Shown piece after piece: positions 1 to 6,645 of a stretch of 10,672 nt of DNA (positions are counted from its first letter, which is position 1; every line of letters begins with the position of its first letter). A model generated the notes under the pieces. It had not been told where the DNA came from. It made no database searches and worked only from the letters and a program-made list of their open reading frames with translations. A program made the translations under genes and the position numbers. The DNA is taken from positions 1 to 10,672 of the forward strand of contig LSSN01004125.1 of NCBI GenBank assembly GCA_001970855.1, written 5' to 3'. The DNA comes from Smittium culicis. Its lineage: Eukaryota > Kickxellomycota > Harpellomycetes > Harpellales > Legeriomycetaceae.

Positions 1-610
1 TACGTCAGCTGCGTAATTGCCTGCCCCTACGAAGGCAAAATATCTGCCGACGTAGTTGCCTCTGTTTCTGAAAGAATGTATGATCTTGGCTGCTACGAAA
101 TATCGCTCGGTGATACCATTGGTGTTGCCACCCCAGGTATTTGCTAATATTTAATACCCATTCATATCGCTGCATTGATGAATATCTTCGATACTTTAAA
201 ATTTATTTAACCTCACTCTTTTTTTTCTCTATCCCCCAAAATATAAATAACATCAAGACGAAACAAGGAACCTAATAAGAAAAGTTTCCTCTGCTATCCC
301 GATCGAAAATTTGGCCGTTCATTTCCACGATACTTATGGTCAAGCTATAGCAAATATTTACGCCTCGATTCTTGAAGGTATCAGAGTCGTCGACTCTTCA
401 GTTGCCGGTTTAGGCGGCTGTCCTTACGCCGCTGGTGCAAGCGGAAACGTCGCCACCGAAGATGTCGTCTACTTACTCGAGGGCCTTGGCTATTCCACTG
501 GAATAGATGCCCCTGCTCTCGTTGATACTGGTCGCTGGATTTCAAGTCAACTCGAAAGACCTTACTCCTCGAAAGCTGGTCAAGCCATCCACGCAAAATC
601 CCAAAAATAA
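1..610 (+). CDS. HMGCL: Hydroxymethylglutaryl-CoA lyase, 3' part (5' end outside window)
   Basis: HMG-CoA lyase splits HMG-CoA into acetyl-CoA and acetoacetate, the last step of leucine breakdown, usually in mitochondria. Two exons are visible: 1..136 and 258..610. The intron 137..257 (121 bp) starts GTATTT, has a pyrimidine-rich tract near 211-237 and ends AAG. Codon phase 1 is kept across it, and the joined protein has the same spacing as human HMGCL there. The 162 residues present are the C-terminal half of a roughly 300-residue TIM-barrel enzyme. Visible landmarks are [14 protein letters not shown], the metal-binding His pair in [10 protein letters not shown], and the signature [17 protein letters not shown] with the catalytic Cys (human Cys266). 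The protein ends in Ser-Gln-Lys, so there is no clear peroxisomal PTS1, unlike the Cys-Lys-Leu end of the animal enzyme. Codons are richer in C and G than those of the neighbours. The family call is very secure; the exact 5' extent is unknown. Confidence 0.95.
137..257 (+). other. Spliceosomal intron in HMGCL
   Basis: The donor is GTATTT at 137 and the acceptor is AAG ending at 257. The exon before it ends on the first base of a codon; the next two bases complete an Asp codon and the frame then runs straight into the conserved [13 protein letters not shown] segment. In-frame stops inside the stretch rule out read-through. Confidence 0.88.
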
Positions 611-611
611 A
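606..611 (+). terminator. AATAAA poly(A) signal overlapping the HMGCL stop codon
   Basis: A perfect AATAAA hexamer overlaps the TAA stop at 608-610. It is the only strong signal at the gene end, although AT-rich alternatives such as the AAATAATAG stretch near 640 exist. Used here by analogy with known eukaryotic signals; no transcript data. Confidence 0.35.
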
Positions 612-819
612 TTCATTTTGGCCGTGTTTTTAATTAAAAAATAATAGTTCTCTTACTGTAATTCTTTATTTCTCAGCTTCTCCACATTACTTGTCCCTTC
701 AACTTTAATATCTATTAATATATAATTCGTACTAGTAAATTATTTACCTATTTATCAGGAATTTGATGTTGATTATACCGCTGTTGAAAAAATTATGATA
801 AAATAGTATTTATAACATT

Positions 820-943
820 GTATCGTCCGATACGTTTGCAAACATGCGTGCATCTGTCAGCTACGATTTATAAGCCAATGAAATAAAATGGATTATAAAT
901 CCAAATACCAAACGTTTGATAAATCAAGTTATAAATTTAAATT
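820..943. repeat. Cluster of seven short palindromes
   Basis: Three inverted repeats abut without a gap: GTATCG-TC-CGATAC (820-833), GTTTGCAAAC (834-843) and ATGC-GT-GCAT (844-853). They are followed by TGGATT-ATA-AATCCA (889-903), CAAACGTTTG (909-918), TTGAT-AA-ATCAA (916-927) and AATTTAAATT (934-943). Several contain G and C, which are rare in this spacer, so not all are explained by AT-richness. The function is unknown: possibilities are a 3'-end structure between convergent genes, protein-binding half-sites, or chance. Confidence 0.5.
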
Positions 944-1110
944 ACGATAACCAATGTATCAACAGTAATGATGGGATGAAATAAAAAGCCCATCAACTGA
1001 ATATAAATAATAAATCTTAAGGAAACTTAAATTAATCACTAAAATAAAAATAATAGATTGATAACGGTGATCCAACAATTAATTTAGATGATATTTTAAT
1101 GATGAAATTA

Positions 1111-1130
1111 TATAAAAAAAATTTTTTTAT
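1111..1130. repeat. A8/T7 palindromic tract
   Basis: TATA followed by an A run directly abutting a T run and AT forms a near-perfect palindrome just beyond the 3' end of ERCC1. A similar but longer tract lies at 6283-6305. On the minus strand its edge also provides an AATAAA (1131..1126), a second candidate poly(A) signal for ERCC1. Confidence 0.45.
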
Positions 1131-1148
1131 TGGAGTTAAACAGGTTAG

Positions 1149-1154
1149 TTTATT
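1149..1154 (-). terminator. AATAAA poly(A) signal directly after the ERCC1 stop
   Basis: On the minus strand the TGA stop (1157..1155) is followed at once by AATAAA. A second AATAAA lies at 1131..1126. The real cleavage site cannot be told from sequence; a 3' UTR this short would be unusual, so the second copy may be the one used. Confidence 0.35.
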
Positions 1155-2686
1155 TCAGTCTTTGCTTGCAATAAAATTCTCATTGAAAGCGTCAAATAAA
1201 CGTGACGCCTAACGGGGTAAAAAAAAAGTTAAAAAAAAAGAATGAGTATCAGAAAATACAAAGTAATTATAATATTTTTATTAGTTAGTAATATATGTAT
1301 AACGTGTATACCTTATTATCGCCGAACCCTGGAAGAAGAGACAAATCTTTTGCTGTAGTATTTGCCATCTTTTTAAAAGACTATAAAATCACGATAATTT
1401 ACAAATTAGTACAAACCAAAATATAATTAAATTAATAAAGCATTAGTTTATTACTCCGACATTAGTAGCTAGCGTCAACGCATCAGTTTTGTTTAATGAG
1501 CGGATCTGAGATAGCGAATTTGTTAGTTTTGACATATAGTCAGATTCGACTCTTTCTTTGATAAGGTCTGGCGGCTTGTGCTCGAAAATTTTGAAAGTCT
1601 CTATATATTTTCCCGCCTCTTCAATCGACCACGATAAAATTATCACGAATCTGTTGTAAACAGTTGCTTTGGTTATTTCTCTAATTATCTCATGGAAATC
1701 GTCCTTAATATAAATATAAAAAAATAACCGCCCCATGATACGTTATACGTTAATAAGGTTAGTTGGTTCACTAGGAAATATTTACGTTATAATAAAAAAA
1801 CACGGAAATACGGCTTACAACATCAACAAGAATCAGTAGAACTCTAAGACTGAAATTGTTTTCGAGCTTTTTGATTCTGTTATAGATATAATCGGGGTAA
1901 ATCTTGTAGTATTTTAAGCTAAGTATTTTTTTTTTTTTAAAAAATGTATCGTTATACGTTATAAAAGTTATTGGTTAATTGATAAGGAATTAATTATACA
2001 AGTAATATTAAATTTTGCATATATAAAATAATCTAAATACTAAAAATTAGAAAAGATTTTTAAGAGCTGCGTTTGGGGAAATTTATACCTTAAATATAAT
2101 ATACAAGATGTACTTCCTACTATATAGTCAGGAACGATATCGTCAAACTCCCACGCGACTTTTTGAATGGCCTTTAAAACTGGATTGTCTTTCTATAATA
2201 TTAAATTAGAAAAATATACTTACATTCATCTATTTATTTACTCATTTTAATAAAACGAAATATTATACCTGAACAGGGTTGACTACTATGTTGTTTTGAT
2301 TAGGTATGAAATTCTTTGGAATTTCTTTTTTCTGTGAATGAATAGATTCCGATTTTTTATTCGATTCAGCAATTGAAGCGGAATGAGTATATTGTTGTTC
2401 TCTATTTTCCTTGCTTTGAGTATTATTTGATCGATTCGTCTCTTTGGAAGCTAAATCTTTATTGGGATTTTTAGGTTCTACTAAATTCTCGTCAATAATC
2501 TCCAAGACTAGAGTTTGTGATACAAAAAATTTATTTTATATAATTTTCGATAAAAAAGTGTATATATTATTAGTTAAATATTAATAAATCTAATTATGCT
2601 AAGAAATGGTGCTACTATAGATTACTTGAGTCCAGCTGGCCTTCATCAAAATCGTCTAGATCCAATTCATAGTTTCTTTTGCTCAT
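1155..2686 (-). CDS. ERCC1: ERCC1/Rad10/Swi10 DNA excision repair protein, 7 exons
   Basis: ERCC1 is the non-catalytic partner of the XPF/Rad1 nuclease, which cuts 5' of lesions in nucleotide excision repair in the nucleus. Exons on the minus strand: 2686..2626, 2507..2269, 2192..2089, 1918..1819, 1703..1455, 1380..1312, 1208..1155. Every junction is GT..AG and keeps frame, giving 291 aa (human ERCC1 has 297). Residues about 21-95 are a Lys/Asn/Ser-rich disordered arm. The central domain runs about 96-225 (VNPVQKDNPVLK, WEFDDIVPDYIVG, ILSWSIEEAGKYIETFK). N103, Y138, Y145 and R149 match human N110, Y145, Y152 and R156 of the XPA-binding pocket. The C-terminal tandem helix-hairpin-helix, about 230-286, includes LLPGFG and F286, the counterpart of human F293 that docks into XPF. 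As usual for ERCC1, no nuclease ERK motif is seen. It ends in TGA and is divergent from the Mrh4-like gene. The call is very secure; only the tiny first exon is less so. Confidence 0.94.
1209..1311 (-). other. ERCC1 intron 6, with perfect TACTAAC branch site
   Basis: The donor GTATAC follows the AAG that ends exon 6, and the acceptor is GTTAG. A perfect TACTAAC lies at 1290..1284. A T-rich tract precedes the acceptor. The splice joins DNK to ASRLFDAF, matching the end of the HhH domain in human ERCC1 (QKARRLFDVL). The length is 103 bp, phase 0. Confidence 0.85.
1381..1454 (-). other. ERCC1 intron 5 (74 bp)
   Basis: The donor is GTAATA after a glycine codon and the acceptor TATAG. TACTAAT at 1411..1405 is a good branch site about 25-30 bases before the acceptor. 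Splicing joins TNVG to SFKKM, where human ERCC1 has TTFG-SLEQL. Phase 0. Confidence 0.87.
1704..1818 (-). other. ERCC1 intron 4 (115 bp)
   Basis: The donor is GTAAGC and the acceptor TTAAG; it joins LILVDV to DDFHEIIREI in phase 0, with the same residue count as human ERCC1 up to the LAWS/LSWS motif. A CAACTAAC branch-like motif sits at 1766..1759. It shares a 12-bp identical block and flanking similarity with intron 3. Confidence 0.85.
1919..2088 (-). other. ERCC1 intron 3 (170 bp)
   Basis: The donor GTATAA follows AAG and the acceptor is ACTTAG. The split codon AG|C gives Ser, restoring ILYLSLKYY against human LFLSLRYH. This is the longest intron of the gene and has an A-rich rather than T-rich tract just before the acceptor. 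Confidence 0.86.
2193..2268 (-). other. ERCC1 intron 2 (76 bp)
   Basis: The donor is GTATAA after CAG and the acceptor ATTATAG; phase 0. It joins VNPVQ to KDNPVLK, exactly where the family has PRQ-(K/R)GNP(V/L)LK. Confidence 0.87.
2508..2625 (-). other. ERCC1 intron 1 (118 bp)
   Basis: The donor is GTAATC and the acceptor CTCTAG; the split codon A|TC gives Ile. The upstream exon is only 61 bp (MSKRNYELDLDDFDEGQLDS) in a region that is not conserved, so this is the least certain junction. The matching phase and clean stop-free join support it. Confidence 0.68.
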
Positions 2687-3110
2687 GACTGATTATGGTA
2701 TTAATGTACAGAAAATAATGCCGAACATTCAAATTCTAACTATATTTGATAAAATTAACAGTTGAAAGTATTAAAGAAATTTTTAAAATTGCTTCAACAC
2801 TTTTGAGAAATATTACGTTTAATTTTAGTTAAAACTGTTCGCTGATCGAAATAATTAAAGATATAAAGCCGTATAATTGGCTAAATCATTTAGATCGAAT
2901 AATACCAAGAAATTTGGCAAATTATTTTAAACAGAAACTTTTTTTTTTACTATAGGTAAATTTTGCAGTGCTAATAGTCAAAATAAATTTTCCTTATTTC
3001 AACCAAAATTATAGAATTAAATAATTGCCCTCCTTCATAGATAATAATAAGTTTCTTAATATTTTTATTAGATATTTTATCTGAATTAATATAGAGTTTA
3101 TAGCTATCTC
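2687..3110. promoter_or_regulatory. Divergent promoter region, ERCC1 / Mrh4-like
   Basis: This 424-bp AT-rich stretch separates two start codons pointing apart (2686 on -, 3111 on +), so it must hold both promoters. A ten-base T run at 2939-2948 is a plausible nucleosome-poor element. I see no clear TATA box fixed by position and no recognised factor site. Confidence 0.6.
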
Positions 3111-5359
3111 ATGAGATTTTTAATATCAAGCTATCGAGTCGTTTTTAGCAATGGAGCGCGGAATTTCATAAAAAAGTATTCTACAGAAGCAAATTTTCAT
3201 GTAAGCATTATTATTATTTTTCAAACAAATACGTTAATATTATTTAAATATTATTATCTTCATAATATTACCATATTATTGTTGCTTGTTTGATAATGAT
3301 ATCTAAAATATTACAATTATATATTTTTTTTTAGGAATTGGGTATTCCAAAGCAGATATCTTTGGCAGCCGAAAAAAAATTTGGAGTTATATCGCCCACT
3401 AAAATGCAGACCAAATTAATACCAGCAATTCTCGATTCGAAAAAAGACTATTTTGTCGAATATCAAACTGGATCAGGCAAAACCATGTCGATGCTGTTAG
3501 GTGCTTTAGCAATAGCTCATAAAGATTTATATGATTTTGGGTTTATAAGCTCTAAAAGTTACAAGAAAGAGTATGACCCTGATAACGAGATTGATGCAGG
3601 ACTAGAACCTGCTTTAAATGCTTTTGAAAGCCCGACGGCTATAATTGTAGTTCCAAATAGAGAGCTTGCTATTCAAATCGAAAATTGGGCAAAGATATTA
3701 ATTTCCGAAGCATTTACAAATCTTCCCTCCGAATACTTGCTTCAATCATTCGTCAAAGGTGCTGAATATGAAAAACTGCAAGAGGAGAACTTGAGTAAAT
3801 ATGGAATCCCTTCGATTGTAGTAGGTACACCCAGCAGATTATTTGAGCTTATAGTTGAATCTCAATCAATACCAATAACCCTAAGGCTAAAACACATTTT
3901 CATTGATGAAGTTGATACCATAATAAAACTTCTCGGAAAAAACGCAAATCTTGATAAACGACTAGTTAGACTTAAAAACCCAAAAAATGGCCAAATCCTA
4001 GTCGAAAGTATATTTAGGCAATTGGAAAAAAATTATCCTGCAATAAGGAATAAATCACTTCCAAAAATAAGTGGTTCATTAAAAAATACTGGCGATGAAT
4101 TAAATTCGAATACAACACTACCTTTCAACCAGCTTAATAAGATTACTGCCATAAGCGAGCAAATAAAAAATACTAGAAAAAAAGAGAGGCTAATTACCGA
4201 GATAAATAGAGTAGAGTCAAAGATCAAAAGCTCAGACAACATCAATCCAATCAACAGAGATTACAAAAGCCACACAGTTTCCATATTTTGTATTTCTGCA
4301 ACTATAAACTCTGATTTAAGAAAGTTCTTAAAATCGCGTGGTTGGTTTCCAAACCCAGTAAAAGTTATCCAAGAAATTAGAAAAAAGACAGGGAATAGCA
4401 GTGATTTAAAGAGTCACGCGTTCTCTTTACCTAAACAAACAACACACTCGTGCATTATTGTTGAAGATGACACTAATATGATTCGAAATTTGAGAATGAA
4501 AGAAAAGAGCACTGAATCTGATGAAAAAGCTTCAGAAAGTTCTTCTAAAAAAGGATTAGATAAATTCAGAAATACTCCTAAAAAGGATCAATTTAAGATT
4601 AAATTTACGCCGGATGGATTAGAGATACTAGAAAATGATGATACTTTTGACCCTGACCTAATATTATATAATAAAGGCAAAAACTCTTCGCTAGACTCTG
4701 ACAATAATTATAATTTTGGTTCTGCTAAAACTAACAGCACAGAACTCAATAACCAATATGAAACTGGTAGTTCGTTAGTAATTGACCAGGAAAAATATAA
4801 CAATACAATGGCTGAGTGTATTAGTAATATTTTATTAGCAGAAGAGAATTTGGTCAAGAATGTCGTAGTATTCTTAGAATCTAGCAGAAATTACAAATCT
4901 TTTGTAGAAAAATTGAGTGATTCGGGTATAAGCAAAACTAGGATCATCCAGCCACATGATTTGCTTTCAATATCTCACCAAGCTGAAACATCTAACTCAG
5001 ATCCAGAACTAGAAAACTCTCTAAATAATTTATCTAACACCACCTCATCTCCTTCAAACATCAACGATTTGCCAAATGAAGCATTGAGTTTTACTGAAAA
5101 GAATAAAATCATAGTCTTAACGGACTCAGCAGGAAGAGGGCTTGATATCGAGGACGTTTCACACGTCATTATCGCAGGAATTCCGAAAACTGCGTCAAGC
5201 TACTTGCATATGTCAGGGCGAACTGGAAGATTTGGTAAGAGCGGGCGTGTAATTACATTATCAATAAACACGAAAAATATAAAGAGTGAAGGAAAAATAA
5301 GAGGAATATACTCAAAGCTAGGAATCTCTAATTACCCGGTAGATTATATTGAAAACTAG
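3111..5359 (+). CDS. mrh4: Mitochondrial DEAD-box RNA helicase, Mrh4-like (two exons)
   Basis: Likely an ATP-dependent RNA helicase acting in mitochondria; yeast Mrh4 serves large mitoribosomal subunit assembly. Exons are 3111..3200 and 3335..5359, giving 704 aa; the join FH|ELGIPKQI is in phase 0. An in-frame stop at 3087 makes the ATG at 3111 the first start. Residues 1-25 hold five Arg/Lys and no acid, fitting a mitochondrial presequence. Helicase motifs: Q motif (SPTKMQ, Q55), I (TGSGKT, 75-80), Ia (PNRELA, 137), Ib (GTPSR, 194), II (DEVD, 221-224, Ala replaced by Val), III (SAT, 351), IV (VVFLES, 541), V (TDSAGRGLDI, 626), VI (HMSGRTGR, 655). Compared with Has1 in the same window, the gaps II-III, III-IV and IV-V are longer by about 100, 120 and 30 residues, filled by Ser/Asn/Lys/Glu-rich stretches. 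Codons are AT-biased, suggesting modest expression. The DEAD-box and organelle calls are strong; Mrh4 orthology is inferred, with DDX28-type proteins as the alternative. Confidence 0.86.
3201..3334 (+). other. Intron in the Mrh4-like gene (134 bp)
   Basis: The donor is GTAAGC and the acceptor a T run followed by TTAG. It separates the presequence exon from the helicase exon in phase 0, and supplies the glutamate and glycine of ELGIP. In-frame stops lie inside. Confidence 0.86.
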
Positions 5360-5757
5360 ATCTAATCCTTTTTAAATATACCTTTATATTTTCTAAAACA
5401 ATTTACTGTTAATATTAACACTAATACTTTAACTTGACTTTTATTTTGTTTTATACACATCATTTTTTTTACCTGCAATATGGTTTTATATATAGGAAGT
5501 TATAATAATAACATATTTATTCTAATAAGGTTTGGTCATATTGTAAAATATATCAAATAGAAATCAATCAGTCCATTTTACCTATACATCTCGAATACTG
5601 GAATAATAGATAATAGCACCTTTAGAAATTTTTTATGCATGATGAATTCTATATAGCAGTAAAATACACAAATAATTTACTTTAAATAAATTTACCATCT
5701 ATTTTATTTAGTTTAATTTCAACTCTGTAAAACTACTTGCTATTAATATTGATTATT

Positions 5758-5798
5758 TAAATTAGCTTCTATAAATTCAATTATAGAGGCTTAATTTA
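5758..5798. repeat. Strong hairpin: 17 pairs, 6-base loop
   Basis: The left arm (5758-5774) pairs with the right arm (5781-5798), leaving loop ATTCAA. There are 17 pairs including one T-G wobble (5767/5788) and one bulged base (T5792). The inner arm is GCTTCTATAA against TTATAGAGGC. It lies about 400 bp past the Mrh4-like stop and 850 bp before HAS1. It could be an RNA hairpin, a remnant of a small inverted-repeat element, or a 3'-end structure; the sequence does not decide. Confidence 0.6.
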
Positions 5799-5931
5799 CA
5801 TTAAAACGTGTGTTAACTTATTTCATTTGAAACCATGCAAATACAATTTGATATTCGACGTATAGTAATATTAGATATCTAAAGCTTCAGTCATTATCAA
5901 CACTATTACTGATATTTAAGTTAAAAATAAA

Positions 5932-6219
5932 CCAATATCAGGCACTCCTTTTTTTTTTATATTGGTTGAGCCTTTTGTTAAATTAGAAAATGTATGAAAA
6001 ATAAATATTAATCTTTATTCGCCAATATTAATTCAATTTTTTTGATTGGCCTATAGCGTAATATAAACTCAAGTTAAATATTAAAATATAGCAAATAATT
6101 ATCCATTAAGCTTAATTCGAGCTAGACCAGTAATAGATCTCTAAACCATAAATACGTGAAGTTGTTGGATAGGTGATATTCCATAAAATAATAATAAAAC
6201 TTGACTATAATGTGATTGG
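5932..6219. promoter_or_regulatory. Cluster of five CCAAT boxes upstream of HAS1
   Basis: The CCAAT pentamer occurs at 5932-5936 and 6022-6026 on +, and at 5961-5965, 6045-6049 and 6215-6219 on -. The first pair forms an inverted repeat AACCAATAT / ATATTGGTT, the second GCCAAT / ATTGGC. The last fits the TNATTGGT form bound by fungal HAP complexes. By base composition about one copy or fewer is expected in this length. They lie 430-710 bp from the HAS1 start, rather far for a fungal promoter. Confidence 0.4.
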
Positions 6220-6282
6220 TATATGACTTGATCAGTAATTTAAGTAGAATTTCTGATCCAGCAAATAAGCTGAGAGTTTACC

Positions 6283-6305
6283 TATAAAAAAAAATTTTTT
6301 TTATA
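6283..6305. repeat. A9/T8 palindromic tract
   Basis: TATA plus an A run joined directly to a T run and ATA forms a 23-base palindrome, flanked further out by CCAGC (6258-6262) and GCTGG (6307-6311). Poly(dA:dT) tracts of this kind exclude nucleosomes in fungal promoters; here it is about 340 bp upstream of HAS1. Confidence 0.5.
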
Positions 6306-6560
6306 AGCTGGCAAAAAAAGTTTAAAATTTTTTTGGTGATGAAAATTAGCATATAAAATTTCTCAAATAAATCGATAAAAGCAGTAAATGCAATATAATT
6401 ACTAGTTTTGAAGAGCTTAATTGCTAGAGTTTAAAGCTTACTATTTCTCTCATCATTCAAATACCTCTATAGAGATATTCATTCTCCTATAAACGATTTT
6501 TGATCAGTTTCTAATTTAATACGCAACTACAATCAGGACACTCAATACACACTCACCTTT

Positions 6561-6568
6561 TATATATA
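6561..6568 (+). promoter_or_regulatory. TATA-like element before HAS1
   Basis: TATATATA lies 78 bp before the ATG, just downstream of a CA-rich stretch (ACTCAATACACACTCACC) that stands out from the surrounding AT sequence. Position and sequence fit a core promoter, but TATA-like strings are common in this composition. Confidence 0.35.
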
Positions 6569-6645
6569 CATAGTTTTTGGTATTCGATATTATTCAATTG
6601 AAAAAATATTATTACTGAAATTCATTTTGTCTCTTTAAATCGAAT

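Larger units (their letters stand above)
611..1154. other. Convergent intergenic region between HMGCL and ERCC1
   Basis: Both flanking genes end here, so this 544-bp stretch should hold only 3' UTRs and terminators. I see no open frame of note on either strand. It contains a run of short palindromes at 820-943 and an A-tract/T-tract palindrome near 1111-1130, each listed separately. Confidence 0.7.
5360..6645. other. Intergenic region between the two helicase genes
   Basis: This 1286-bp AT-rich region has no convincing open frame on either strand. It should hold the 3' UTR of the Mrh4-like gene and the HAS1 promoter. Visible structure: a strong hairpin (5758-5798), five CCAAT boxes (5932-6219), a 23-bp A/T palindrome (6283-6305) and a TATA-like stretch (6561-6568). 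No tRNA B box or other RNA gene signature was recognised. Confidence 0.7.

Noticed and set aside
1443..1736. A 97-residue open frame on - starting MGRLFFYIYIK as a gene of its own
   Set aside because: Its first residues are read from intron 4 and its last three from intron 5; the middle is exon 5 of ERCC1.
2263..2505. An 80-residue Lys/Asn/Ser-rich frame on - as a separate small protein
   Set aside because: It starts at TTG, not ATG, and ends a few bases past a good donor site; it is exon 2 of ERCC1.
3111..3293. A 60-residue protein starting MRFLISSYR
   Set aside because: Only the first 30 codons are coding; after the GTAAGC donor the reading is intron sequence. It is the presequence exon of the Mrh4-like gene.
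4033..5169. Minus-strand frames of 64-73 codons inside the Mrh4-like exon
   Set aside because: They are antisense readings of a secure helicase gene, with no plausible domain content.
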